Below, one piece after another: positions 27,505 through 36,279 of a DNA stretch of 64,000 nt. Source of the DNA: Palsa-504 sp963744005. Lineage in GTDB: Bacteria; Actinomycetota; Actinomycetes; Streptosporangiales; Streptosporangiaceae. The stretch spans positions 310,001 through 374,000 of the forward strand of contig CAVURU010000003.1 of NCBI GenBank assembly GCA_963744005.1, read 5' to 3'. The stretch's first letter is position 1, and each line of letters opens with the position of its first letter. The translations under genes were made by a program, and so were the position numbers. Below the pieces are notes generated by a model, which worked only from the letters and a program-made list of their open reading frames with translations, had not been told where the DNA came from and searched no databases.

Positions 27505-29002
27505 ATGGCCGACCACGACACGCCGCCCGCGGCGGGACTGTTCGGCGGGGTCTTCGGCCGGGGCGCTGCCGACACCGGCGATGCCGCGTGGCTGCAGGCC
27601 ATGCTGGACGTCGAGGCCGGGCTGGCTCGCGCGCTCGAGCGGGCCGGGCTGATGCCGGCCGGCGCTGGTGCCGAGGTCACCGAGGCGGCCCAGGCGGCCC
27701 GTTTCGATCCGGGTGAGCTGGGTGAGCTGGCCGCCCTGACTGGCAACCCGGTCCCCGCCCTGGCCCGGGCCCTGACCCGCCAGGTCCCGCCGGCCGCGGC
27801 CGGCGCCGTGCATTACGGCGCGACCAGCCAGGACATCATGGACACGGCCGCGATGCTGCTGGCCCGGCGGGGCAGTGCCGCGGTGCTGGCCGACCTGGGC
27901 CGGGCTGCCGCCGCCGCGGCCCGGCTCGCGGATACCCACCGCGGCACCATCATGGTTGGCCGGACCCTGCTCCAGCAGGCCGTGCCCGTCACCTTCGGGC
28001 TGGTCGCCGCGGGCTGGCTGACCAGCGTGGACGAGGCCCGGGACGGGCTGGCTACGGTCCGCTCGCAGCGGCTGGCCGTGCAGTTCGGCGGCGCGGCGGG
28101 CACCCTCGCCTCACTCGGCGCCGATGGGCCTCGGGTGACGGCCCTGCTGGCCGAGGAGCTGGGCCTGGCCCGGCCCGTGCTGCCCTGGCACACCGACCGG
28201 CTGCGGATCATCGACCTGGCTGCCGCGCTGGCCCGGGTGACCGCCGCGCTGGGCAAGATCGCCCGGGACGTGACCCTGCTGGCCCAGTCCGAGGTCGGCG
28301 AGGTCAGCGAAGGCGACCCCGCCCCCGCTCCGGGCGCGCCGGACGGCCTCGCGGCGCCCGGCGGCCCGGGTCTGGCTGGCGGCGCGGCCCCGCGCCGGGG
28401 CGGCTCGTCAGCCATGCCGCACAAGCGCAACCCGGTCGCGGCCGTCGCCATCCTGGCCTGCAGCCGCCAGGCGCCCGCCCTGCTGGCCACCCTGGTCGCC
28501 TGCGCCGAGCAGGAGCTCCAGCGAGCCGCGGGGGCGTGGCACGCCGAATGGCAGCCGCTGACCCAGCTGCTCCGGCTGGCCGGCTCGGCCGCCAGCTGGG
28601 CGGCCGAGCTGCTCGAGGGGCTGGTCGTCGACGCCGCCCGGATGGCCGCCAACCTGGCCGCGGCCGAAGGCCTGCCGATGGCCGAGAACGCCACCGCCTT
28701 GCTGGCCGGGGTGCTCGGCCGGGCCGAGGCCCACGACCTGGTGGCCGAGGCCGCGGAGCGCGCGGCCGGCGCCGGCCTGCCGCTGCGCGACGTGCTGGTC
28801 GCCATGCCGGCGTTCGAGGAGCGGCTGGCCTCGGCGGGCGTCACGCCGGAACAGATCGAGTCGGCCTTCGAGCCCGGCCAGCTACCTCGGTGCCGCCGGG
28901 CCGTTCGTCACCGCCGCTCTGCAGGCACACCAGGCACTGGAGTCCCGGCTCTCTCAGGCGGCTCGCCCGGGCCAGCTAACCAACGGAGGCAACCATGGAT
29001 GA
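27505..29002 (+). pseudogene. pcaB: 3-carboxy-cis,cis-muconate cycloisomerase (PcaB), frameshifted near its end
   Basis: A fumarase/aspartase-superfamily enzyme starting at ATG 27505. The signature GGSSAMPHKRNPV lies near residues 304-316 and HYGATSQDIMD near 109. PcaB converts 3-carboxy-cis,cis-muconate to 4-carboxymuconolactone in protocatechuate catabolism. The expected C-terminus (SYLGAAGPFVTAALQAHQAL) is read in the next frame after about 28880, ending at TGA 29002. Removing one C near 28877-28881 gives a 498-residue protein. As it stands the frame runs on into pcaH, because that gene happens to be in phase. The TGA at 29000 overlaps the pcaC start. Confidence 0.85.
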
Positions 29003-29389
29003 CGCCGAACGGGCCCGGCAGGGGACGGAGGTCCGGCGGGCCGTCCTCGGCGACGCGCACGTCGACCGGGCGGCCGCCTCGGTCACCCCGTTCTCCGAGC
29101 CGTTCCAGGACTTCATCACCCGCTACGCGTGGGGCGAGGTATGGGCCGGCCCGGCCTGTCCCGGGCCGAGCGCAGCATCATCACGCTCACCGTGCTGGCC
29201 GCCCTGCAGCACGAGAACGAGCTGGCCCTGCACGTCCGCGGCGCGCTGCGCAACGGGCTGAGCCCGGACCAGATCCGCGAGGTCCTGCTCCAGGTCGCGG
29301 TGTACGCGGGGGTCCCGGCGGCCAACCGGGCCTTCTCCGTGGCCCAGCGCGTGCTGGCCGAGGTGGCCGGCGACCCGCCCGGCGCGTGA
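28995..29389 (+). pseudogene. pcaC: 4-carboxymuconolactone decarboxylase (PcaC), frameshifted
   Basis: The first 52 residues from ATG 28995 (DAHVDRAAASVTPF, FQDFITRYAWGEVW) and the remainder from about 29137 (RPGLSRAERSIITLTVLAAL, ENELALHVRGALRNGLSPDQI, EVLLQVAVYAGVPAANRAF) are in different frames. Together they match a complete carboxymuconolactone decarboxylase of about 131 residues, including the HVRGALRNG helix and AVYAGVPAAN motif. One missing G in TATGGGCC at about 29142 explains the break. PcaC decarboxylates 4-carboxymuconolactone to beta-ketoadipate enol-lactone. It overlaps pcaB by 8 bp and precedes pcaH. Confidence 0.85.
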
Positions 29390-29430
29390 CCCGGCGGTAT
29401 CGTTCAGTTAACCCAGACATCGGGAGCGAC

Positions 29431-30195
29431 ATGGCCGACATGATCTCCCGCGCCCCGGCCGCCGCCCGGGCGGCGGTTCACGGGGGCACCCCGGGCGCCC
29501 TGGCCCTGCCCGCCTACCAGCGCCCGGACGGCGTGCACCCGCCGCTGGACTTCGGCGGTTACCACTCGGCCGCGCTGCGGCACCCCCGCCGTCCGCTGGT
29601 CCTGCTGCCGCACCTGCTGACCGAGGTGACCGGCCCGCTGCTGGGCGAGGATCTCATCACCGCCACGGACGCCGACCTGACCACGCAGCGCGGCGGCGAG
29701 CCGCAGGGGCAGCGCATCATCGTCTCCGGGCGGGTGCTCGACTCCGGCGGACGGCCGGTGCCGGACACGCTGATCGAGATCTGGCAGACCAACGCGGCCG
29801 GCCGGTACCGGCACGCGCGCGAGCACCATCCGGCGCCGCTCGACCCGCACTTCGACGGCATCGGCCGGTGCATGACCGACGCGGCCGGCCGGTACCGGTT
29901 CGTCACCGTCAGGCCCGGTGCCTACCCGTGGGGCAACCACCGGAACGCCTGGCGCCCGGCCCACATCCACTTCTCGCTGTTCGGCCGGGCCTTCACTCAG
30001 CGGCTCGTCACCCAGATGTACTTCGCGGGCGACCCGCTGCTGCCCCTGGATCCCATCTTCAACTCGGTACCGGACACCCGCGCCCGGCAGCGGCTGGTGG
30101 CCGGCCTGGACATGGACCTCACTCAGCCCGACTGGGCGCTCGGCTACGCCTGGGACATCGTCCTGCGCGGCCCCGGCGCGACCGCCTTCGAATGA
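29431..30195 (+). CDS. pcaH: Protocatechuate 3,4-dioxygenase beta subunit
   Basis: A 254-residue intradiol dioxygenase, the iron-binding subunit. All four non-haem Fe(III) ligands are present: Y126 (GRYRH), Y165 (GAYPWGN), H178 and H180 (RPAHIHF). It cleaves protocatechuate between its two hydroxyls to 3-carboxy-cis,cis-muconate, in complex with PcaG. The start is ATG 29431 with a weak GGAG upstream; 41 bp follow the pcaC stop. Its stop overlaps the next start as ATGA, so the two subunits are translationally coupled. Confidence 0.95.
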   Translation: MADMISRAPAAARAAVHGGTPGALALPAYQRPDGVHPPLDFGGYHSAALRHPRRPLVLLPHLLTEVTGPLLGEDLITATDADLTTQRGGEPQGQRIIVSGRVLDSGGRPVPDTLIEIWQTNAAGRYRHAREHHPAPLDPHFDGIGRCMTDAAGRYRFVTVRPGAYPWGNHRNAWRPAHIHFSLFGRAFTQRLVTQMYFAGDPLLPLDPIFNSVPDTRARQRLVAGLDMDLTQPDWALGYAWDIVLRGPGATAFE

Positions 30196-30809
30196 GCCAC
30201 AGCCGGATGAGCGACAGCCAGGCGAGCGAGCCGCGGCCCGAGCCGGGCCTGACCCCGTCGCAGACGGTCGGGCCTTTCTTCAGCATGCGGCTGCCGTGGC
30301 CGGACGGCCCGTTCGTGGTGCCGGAGGGCACTCCCGGCGCCGTCACCATCACCGGCCGGATGTACGACGGCGCCGGGAACGTGATTCCCGACGGGCTGGT
30401 CGAGACCTGGCAGGCCGACCCGGACGGCCGGTTCGCGCATCCGGACGACCCGCGGGGCGCCGCGCCCGGCGGGTACCGCGCCTTCCGCGGCTTCGGCCGG
30501 TGCCCGACGGCCCCGGACGGGTCCTACCGCATCGTCACCCTCAAGCCCGGCCCGCTGCCCGCCCCGGGCGGCGACATCGAGGCCCCGCACCTGGACGTGT
30601 CCGTGTTCGCGCGCGGGCTGCTGGACCGGGTGGTGACCCGGCTGTACTTCCCCGACGAGCTGACCGCCAACGCGGCCGACCCGGTGCTGCGCGCCATCCC
30701 CGAGCCGGACCGGCGGGCCACCCTGATCGCGGTGCCCGAGCCCGAGGGCGGCCTGCGGTTCGACATCTGGCTCCAGGGCGAGCGCGAGACGGTGTTCTTC
30801 GACATCTGA
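30192..30809 (+). CDS. pcaG: Protocatechuate 3,4-dioxygenase alpha subunit
   Basis: A 205-residue intradiol dioxygenase-fold subunit without iron ligands. Recognised by LTPSQTVGPFFSMRL at 21-35, the central GLVETWQADPDG, and the C-terminal LRFDIWLQGERETVFFDI. It pairs with PcaH. No pcaD, pcaI, pcaJ or pcaF follows, so the later part of the pathway must be elsewhere. A 352-bp spacer without genes follows. Confidence 0.95.
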   Translation: MSHSRMSDSQASEPRPEPGLTPSQTVGPFFSMRLPWPDGPFVVPEGTPGAVTITGRMYDGAGNVIPDGLVETWQADPDGRFAHPDDPRGAAPGGYRAFRGFGRCPTAPDGSYRIVTLKPGPLPAPGGDIEAPHLDVSVFARGLLDRVVTRLYFPDELTANAADPVLRAIPEPDRRATLIAVPEPEGGLRFDIWLQGERETVFFDI

Positions 30810-31161
30810 GCGTGGCGGCCGGGACGCCGGCCCGGCGGGACCGGATCGCGGTCCGGCGGCCCGGCCCGGCGTGGCGCCGCGCGGGCCCGCTGGCCCCGCC
30901 GGTACCGTTGACCTGCGGTTCGGCGTGGCCCCGGGGGGTTGCGGGCCGGACCTCCCGGCCTTCGGCCGGGGCACTTCTGGCTAATCGGCGCCGGGCGCAA
31001 CGGCATCGATTATCGTTACCGGATGTCACTGGCCGGGCCCTGCAGCCAGTTGGATAACTAGCGCCCAACTAGCCGTCGCCGAACCCGGCGGTCTGGTACC
31101 TTTCCGGCGTATCGGAACGGGCACGCCCATTTGAAATTGTTGAGCTGAATGGAGAAACGCT
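30810..31161. other. Intergenic region between pcaG and the first lipoprotein gene
   Basis: No ORF with good codon use is seen. The first half is very GC-rich, the second half (from 31000) AT-richer and probably the promoter region of the lipoprotein genes. A short inverted repeat AGTTGG (31048-31053) / CCAACT (31065-31070) is the only clear structure. No terminator with a U-tract was found. Confidence 0.5.
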
Positions 31162-31680
31162 ATGCGCAAGAGCGGCTGGGCAGTAGCTGCCGGGCTGGGA
31201 TCACTGGCGATGCTGCTGACCGCGTGCGGGGGCTCGTCGTCGTCATCCGCGTCGGCCGGCTCCAGCTCGACCGCTACCGCGCAGGCCGGGACGCCGACGA
31301 GCGCCGTCGACCTTCCGTCGCCCGGTACCCAGGTCCTGATCGTGCAGAAGTCCAACCTGGGCTGGGTCCTGGCCGAGGCCAACGGCACGGTGGTGTACAC
31401 CTACGCAGCCGACACCAAGGGCGGCTCTCCGACTTGCACCGGCAGCTGCGCGTCCACGTGGTCTCCGGTGACCGGCGTGCCCAAGGCCGGCCCGACTGAC
31501 TCGCTGCCCAAGGACCTCGGCACGGTGGCCATGGCCAACGGCGGCAAGCAGATCACCTACGACGGGATGCCGCTGTACACCCTCAAGGGCTCCGGGGCAC
31601 TTTCCACCAAGGGCAACGGCGGCCAGTGGCACGTCATCAAGCTGACGGCGGACAACGTCACCGGCGAAGAGAACGGCTGA
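31162..31680 (+). CDS. Secreted repeat lipoprotein, first of a tandem pair (COG4315-like)
   Basis: A 172-residue lipoprotein. A signal peptide (GWAVAAGLGSLAMLLTACGG) ends in a lipobox with C at residue 22, followed by a Ser/Ala-rich linker and the secreted-repeat domain with VVYTYAADTKGGSPTCTGSCASTW and GGQWHVIKL. Anchored outside the cytoplasmic membrane. The family function is unknown, but the cysteine motif CTGSCA suggests a disulfide. Start ATG 31162 with GGAG 8 bp upstream. The next gene, 47 bp downstream, is a paralog, so this is a tandem duplication. Confidence 0.88.
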   Translation: MRKSGWAVAAGLGSLAMLLTACGGSSSSSASAGSSSTATAQAGTPTSAVDLPSPGTQVLIVQKSNLGWVLAEANGTVVYTYAADTKGGSPTCTGSCASTWSPVTGVPKAGPTDSLPKDLGTVAMANGGKQITYDGMPLYTLKGSGALSTKGNGGQWHVIKLTADNVTGEENG

Positions 31681-31727
31681 CGCTCTCACCTGCCCGGATG
31701 ACGGCCCGCCCGTTAAGGAGACACGTT

Positions 31728-32369
31728 ATGCGCAACAGCCGCTGGGCGGCAGCAGGCGGGCTCGGCTCCCTGGTACTGGCCCTGGCCGCATGCGGGGGAT
31801 CGTCGAGCTCGAGTTCGGCCGCGGCCGCAAGCCCGGCCCCCAGCACCGCGATCCAGAGCGCCGCGTCGTCAGCCTCCGCGTCCGGGGCGTCGTCGTCCGC
31901 GTCCGCCTCGTCCGCGGGCTCCTCGGCGGCCAAGGCCAAGGCCAAGGCCTCGGTGAGCAAGGAGGCCGCCGCCGAGGCCAAGCCCAGCAGCAACGCGGAC
32001 GTTTCCTTCCCGCCGGTCGGCACGACCGTGCTCATCATCCAGAAGTCCAGCCTCGGGTACGTGATGGCCAAGGCCGACGGGTACGTGGTCTACACGTACT
32101 CCAAGGACACCAAGGGGCACGCGCCGTCCTGCACCGGGTCGTGCGCCTCGTCGTGGGCCCCGGTCACCGGCATGCCGAAGGCCGGCCCGTCCGACAACTT
32201 CCCCGGCTCGTTCGCCGTGGTCACCGGATCGGGCGGGGCGAAGGACATCACCTACAACGGCTACCCGATCTACACCATGGTCGGCGCCCCGGTGCTGAGC
32301 ACCAAGGGCGACGGCGTCGGTGGGCAGTGGCACGTGATCAAGCTCTCCGAGAGCGACATCTCAGCCTGA
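31728..32369 (+). CDS. Secreted repeat lipoprotein, second of a tandem pair
   Basis: A 213-residue paralog of its upstream neighbour. The lipobox is LALAACGG, followed by a much longer low-complexity Ser/Ala/Lys linker (about residues 25-105), then the same domain: VVYTYSKDTKGHAPSCTGSCASSW, ITYNGYPIYT, and GGQWHVIKLSE. AAGGAG lies 7 bp upstream of ATG 31728. The linker, not the domain, accounts for the greater length. Function unknown; surface exposed. Confidence 0.88.
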   Translation: MRNSRWAAAGGLGSLVLALAACGGSSSSSSAAAASPAPSTAIQSAASSASASGASSSASASSAGSSAAKAKAKASVSKEAAAEAKPSSNADVSFPPVGTTVLIIQKSSLGYVMAKADGYVVYTYSKDTKGHAPSCTGSCASSWAPVTGMPKAGPSDNFPGSFAVVTGSGGAKDITYNGYPIYTMVGAPVLSTKGDGVGGQWHVIKLSESDISA

Positions 32370-32385
32370 TCGCGGGCCGCCAGCC

Positions 32386-33210
32386 TTAGCGGTCGTCGTC
32401 GTGGCCCGGTTTCCGGGCCACGACGACGCAGTAATACGACTCGCCGACGTTAGCCGGTACCTCGTCGCCGGGTCCGGGCCGCCACTGCGGCGGCCAGGTC
32501 AGGCCGGGCGCGACCACGTCCAGGCCGGAGACCAGATCCAGGACGGCGGCCCGGGTGCGGACGTGCGCCCGCTCGGTGGCCTCGTCGAAGACCCGCTCCA
32601 CGTCATTGACCCGCGGCACCTCGTCGGCGGTGGCGTGCGAGATGGCCACGTGGCTGCCCGCCGGGAACCGGTCCAGCAGCCGGGCGATGAGCCCGGCCGG
32701 GTTGTCCTGGTCGGACACGAAGTGCAGGACGGACAGGAACAAGAACGCCGTCGGCTCATCGAAGTCGATCAGCCTGCGCAGCATCGGGTCGGCCAGGATC
32801 TCCTCCGGCTTGAGCAGGTCCCGGTCGACGATCGTCGTGTGGGGCACGTTGTGCAGCATGTCGCGGGCGTGCGCCAGCACCACCGGATCATGGTCGACGT
32901 AGACCACCCGGGCCCCGGGGTCGGCGGCCAGCGCCACCTCGTGCGTGTTGCCGACCGTGGGCAGCCCGGCGCCGATGTCGATGATCTGCCGGATCCCGGC
33001 CTCGGTGACCAGGTACCGCACCACCCGGCGCAGGAAGGCCCGGTTCCACTGCACGGAGAGCCGGACGTTCGGCAGCTGGGCGATCATCGTCTCGGCCACC
33101 GCCCGGTCCGCCGGGTAGTTGTCCTTGCCGCCGAGCAGGTAGTCATAGATCCGCGCCGCGCTGGGAATGTCGGGCCGGAAGGTGGTCCTCCAGTCGCCGT
33201 CGTCCGTCAC
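32386..33210 (-). CDS. SAM-dependent methyltransferase, DUF574 family
   Basis: A 274-residue actinobacterial-type methyltransferase. The opening IPSAARIYDYLLGGKDNYPADRA is the family signature, followed by a SAM-binding region IDIGAGLPTVGNTHEVA and YVDHDPVVLAHA. It starts at GTG 33210. Members are numerous in streptomycetes and relatives, with unknown substrates. It converges on the tandem lipoprotein genes, leaving 16 bp. Confidence 0.88.
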   Translation of the reverse strand: MTDDGDWRTTFRPDIPSAARIYDYLLGGKDNYPADRAVAETMIAQLPNVRLSVQWNRAFLRRVVRYLVTEAGIRQIIDIGAGLPTVGNTHEVALAADPGARVVYVDHDPVVLAHARDMLHNVPHTTIVDRDLLKPEEILADPMLRRLIDFDEPTAFLFLSVLHFVSDQDNPAGLIARLLDRFPAGSHVAISHATADEVPRVNDVERVFDEATERAHVRTRAAVLDLVSGLDVVAPGLTWPPQWRPGPGDEVPANVGESYYCVVVARKPGHDDDR

Positions 33211-33597
33211 TCAGGCCCCCTCGGCCATCGCCCGCCCGCTCGCGATCCGGCCAATCCTATGCCGGTCGGCCCGGCCGCCGGCGGCATCCGCGGCACTGGC
33301 CTGGTCCGGCCGGCGCGCCGCCCGGGCCGCCCGGCCCGGGCCGCCTGCCAGCCCGCAGATCACCATCACCAGCCACCCTCCCCAGGGCCGAGCACACCTC
33401 TCTACCAGCAGTTCCACCATCCCGCCCCGGGGAAACCCGGCCCCGGGCCGGCGGCGCCCGGCGTCGGTGCGGAGATGAAAATCGGCTCGCCCGCGATCGG
33501 CGCTCGCTGGCATGATCGGGCCCATGCACAGCCGTATCAGCGGCCCCGGCCCGGCCGCCCCGGGCTCGGGCCGGGACTATCCAGGCGAGGCGACGGC
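33211..33597. other. Spacer between divergent methyltransferase and DinB-like genes
   Basis: A 387-bp GC-rich spacer. An open frame on the minus strand (33211-33525) abuts the methyltransferase start but has no domain, low-complexity Arg/Gly/Ala composition and no clear ribosome site, so it is treated as chance. The promoters of the two flanking divergent genes must lie here; no clear -10/-35 pair was found. Confidence 0.5.
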
Positions 33598-34416
33598 ATG
33601 CGGCTCGACGAGGTTCCGGTGGTGGACGTACGCGGCCCGCTGACCGCTCAGCGGGAGCGGCTGCTCGGCCTGCTCGCCGGGCTGACCCCGCAGCAGTGGG
33701 CCGCGGCCACCGTGGCCCCGGACTGGTCGGTCAAGGACATCGCCCTGCACCTGCTCGACGTCGAGCTGAGCTGGCTGGCCCGCGACCGCGACGGTGACCG
33801 GACCGGCCTGATCCCGATGCCGCCGCAGCACGAGGAGTTCGTCCGCGCGCTGGGCCGGCGCAACCAGCAGTGGGTCGAGAGCGCCCGGGGCCTCAGCCCG
33901 GCGCTGGTCACCGGCCTGCTGCGCTGGTCCGGCGAGCAGCTCGACGGCTACCTCAGCCAGGTCGACCTGACCCGGCCCAGCGCTGTCTACTGGGCCGGCC
34001 CCGCGCCGCGGTGGTTCGACCTCGCCCGTGAGTTCACCGAACGCTGGGTGCACTACCAGCAGATCGCCGACGCCATCCGCCCCGCCGGGGCCGGCCAGCC
34101 GCGTGATGAGTTCCTGCCGCTCGTGCTGCGCACGTTCGCCTGGGGCTTCCCGCACCAGTACCGCGTCCCGGCGCCGCCCGGCACCACGGTCGCGGTCGAG
34201 GTTCCCGGGGTGGCCGCCTGGACGCTGACCAGGACCGCCGCGGCCTGGACCCTGGACGACGGGCGGCCGCCCGCGCCCGCGGCCCGCCTGCGCATGACCG
34301 GCGACGCGGCCTGGCGGCTGCTGACCGGAGCCGGCTACGACCCGGCTCAGGTCGAGCTGTCCGGCGACCCGGCCCTGGCCGGGCCGCTGGTGTCGGTCCG
34401 CGGCATCATCGTGTGA
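33598..34416 (+). CDS. DinB-like / mycothiol-dependent maleylpyruvate isomerase-like protein
   Basis: A 272-residue protein starting at ATG 33598. The N-terminal four-helix DinB-type domain shows WAAATVAPDWSVKDIALHLLDVE with H near 51, the typical metal-binding histidine site, and further histidine in ERWVHYQQ. The C-terminal half resembles the SCP2-like part of mycothiol-dependent maleylpyruvate isomerase proteins (RMTGDAAWRLLTGA). Mycothiol S-conjugate enzymes of this group use a bound divalent metal. The substrate is unknown. Confidence 0.78.
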   Translation: MRLDEVPVVDVRGPLTAQRERLLGLLAGLTPQQWAAATVAPDWSVKDIALHLLDVELSWLARDRDGDRTGLIPMPPQHEEFVRALGRRNQQWVESARGLSPALVTGLLRWSGEQLDGYLSQVDLTRPSAVYWAGPAPRWFDLAREFTERWVHYQQIADAIRPAGAGQPRDEFLPLVLRTFAWGFPHQYRVPAPPGTTVAVEVPGVAAWTLTRTAAAWTLDDGRPPAPAARLRMTGDAAWRLLTGAGYDPAQVELSGDPALAGPLVSVRGIIV

Positions 34417-34501
34417 TCCCGCCGGGCTGTTCAACCCGCGGTCCAGGGCTTAACGTGAAATTTGACCCCTGATGCGCTGCGACTTCGTGACGGGTACGCC
34501 A

Positions 34502-35494
34502 ATGACGACGACCGAAACACGGATGCGGGTGCCGGTGCTGACCGCGCCCGGGACCTTCGAACACGTGCAGGCGCTGCCGCCCGGCGCCGATCTGCGGCCA
34601 GGCGAGGTCCTGGTCCGGGTCCAGGCCGGCGGCATCTGCGGCAGCGACGCCCCGTACTTCCGCTCGGCGCTGGCCCTGGACGGCCGGTCCCCGGCGGTAC
34701 CGGGCGCCCCGCTGCACGAGATCGTCGGCGAGGTGGTGACCGCCGCGTCCGGCGACCTCCGGCCCGGTGACCAGGTCGTCGGGTGGGCCACCCGGTTCGA
34801 CGGCCTCGCCGACTACATCGTCACCGAGGACAGCAGCCTGCACGCCTACCAGCTCCCGCTGCCGCCGGAGGAAGCCGTCCTGATCCAGCCGCTGGCCTGC
34901 GTCCTGTACGCGGTGGAGCGGCTCGGCCCGGTGGCCGGCCAGGCGTGCGCCGTGCTGGGCCTCGGCCCCATCGGCCTGCTGTTCTGCCATGTCCTCAAGC
35001 AGCGCGGCGCCGCCCGCGTGGTCGGCGTCGACCGGATCGACCGCTCGGCTGTCGCCCCCGGCCTCGGCGTCGACGAGGTCATCTGGGCCTCCAGCCACCA
35101 CTACGCCGCGCAGATCAGCCCCGGCTCCCGCCCGGACGTGATCGTCGAGGCGGTCGGTCACCAGGTCACCACCTTGCAGGACGCGGTCAGCGCGGTCGGC
35201 GAGGGCGGCCGCATCTTCTACTTCGGCGTGCCCGACGACGAGGTCTACCCGCTCAACATGCAGCGGCTGCTGCGCAGCAACCTCACCCTCATGTCCGGCA
35301 CGACCCTGGACCGGCGGCGGGTGCTGGCCGAGGCGGAGCAGTACCTCACCGCCTTCCCCGGGCTCGTCGGCGCGCTGATCACGCACCGGTTCAGCCGGGC
35401 CGATGTCCAGCGCGCGTTCGAGGTCGCGGTGGCCTCATCCGCGGGCCGCCTCAAGGTCGTCCTGCGCTTCGACCAGGCCGGCCCGGGCCGCTGA
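34502..35494 (+). CDS. Zinc-dependent alcohol dehydrogenase-like (MDR) oxidoreductase
   Basis: A medium-chain dehydrogenase/reductase of about 330 residues. The catalytic zinc cysteine is in QAGGICGSDAPY; the usual GHE motif reads LHE; the NAD(P) Rossmann motif is GLGPIGLLF with acidic D after VGVDR. No structural four-cysteine zinc lobe is visible. Start choice is weak: ATG 34502 is preferred over 34472 or 34523, but no good ribosome site is present. A sugar or polyol substrate is possible. Confidence 0.82.
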   Translation: MTTTETRMRVPVLTAPGTFEHVQALPPGADLRPGEVLVRVQAGGICGSDAPYFRSALALDGRSPAVPGAPLHEIVGEVVTAASGDLRPGDQVVGWATRFDGLADYIVTEDSSLHAYQLPLPPEEAVLIQPLACVLYAVERLGPVAGQACAVLGLGPIGLLFCHVLKQRGAARVVGVDRIDRSAVAPGLGVDEVIWASSHHYAAQISPGSRPDVIVEAVGHQVTTLQDAVSAVGEGGRIFYFGVPDDEVYPLNMQRLLRSNLTLMSGTTLDRRRVLAEAEQYLTAFPGLVGALITHRFSRADVQRAFEVAVASSAGRLKVVLRFDQAGPGR

Positions 35495-35508
35495 GGCGAC
35501 CGGCGGCC

Positions 35509-36279
35509 TCATGACCGCAGGTATGAGGCGCCGTTGAGGTCCACGATGGCCCCGCTGGCCCATTCGGCCTGGTCGGAAGCCAGGTACAGGACGGCGGCGG
35601 CGATCTCGTCGGGCCGCGCCGCCCGGTTGAACGGGCTCTGCGCCCGGATCTCATCTCCGCGTGCCGAGTTCAGGTCGGCCGCCGCCATCTCGGTCTGCAC
35701 GTAGCCGGGAGCCACGGACGTGACCGAGATGCCGAGCGGCGCCAGCGCGCGGGCCAGTGACTGGCCGAGCGCGTTCAGGCCCGCCTTGCTCGCGCCGTAG
35801 GCCGGGTGGGCCGGCTCGCCGCGGAAGGCGCCCCGCGAGGTCACGTTGATGATCCGCCCGCCGCCTGGCCGCATGTGCTGCACGGCGCACCAGGTCACGT
35901 TCGCGGCCCCGGTCAGGTTGACCGCCAGCGTGTCCTGCCAGCTCCGCTGCCATGCCTCGTAGGACACCTCGGTGATCGGATGCCGCAGGTAGACCCCGGC
36001 GTTGTTGACCAGCACGTCCAGCCCGCCCAGGTCACCGGCGGCCTGGTCGACCATCCGCCGGACCGCCCCGGCGTCAGCCAGGTCGGCCTGCACCACGGTG
36101 TGGCCCGGGCCGGGCAGCCCGGCAGCCACCTCGCCGGCCAGCGCGGCCGAGCCCCGGTGGTGCACCGCCACCCGGTCGCCCTGGGCCGCGAACGCCTCCG
36201 CCACCGCCCGGCCGATGCCGCGGGAGGCCCCGGTGACCAGGACGGCGCGGCCGGCGCGGCCCGCGCCGGGTCCGCTCAC
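35509..36279 (-). CDS. SDR-family NAD(P)-dependent oxidoreductase
   Basis: A 256-residue classical short-chain dehydrogenase. The cofactor-binding motif is TGASRGIGRA, NNAG is present, and the catalytic tetrad is visible in NVTSRGAF (Ser) and YGASKAG (Tyr, Lys). The start is GTG 36279, which overlaps the TGA of the upstream DUF1697 gene as GTGA; a longer frame to 36978 would read antisense into a different gene and is rejected. Substrate unknown (3-ketoacyl or sugar alcohol-type reductases look similar). Confidence 0.9.
   Translation of the reverse strand: MSGPGAGRAGRAVLVTGASRGIGRAVAEAFAAQGDRVAVHHRGSAALAGEVAAGLPGPGHTVVQADLADAGAVRRMVDQAAGDLGGLDVLVNNAGVYLRHPITEVSYEAWQRSWQDTLAVNLTGAANVTWCAVQHMRPGGGRIINVTSRGAFRGEPAHPAYGASKAGLNALGQSLARALAPLGISVTSVAPGYVQTEMAAADLNSARGDEIRAQSPFNRAARPDEIAAAVLYLASDQAEWASGAIVDLNGASYLRS

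Noticed and set aside
30810..31161. Search for a regulator or terminator after pcaG
   Set aside because: Only a weak 6-bp inverted repeat was found; no helix-turn-helix gene or strong hairpin is present.
33211..33525. 104-residue minus-strand frame abutting the DUF574 methyltransferase
   Set aside because: The stop-start junction looks coupled, but the translation is low-complexity with no family or ribosome site, and the divergent gene's promoter must be here.
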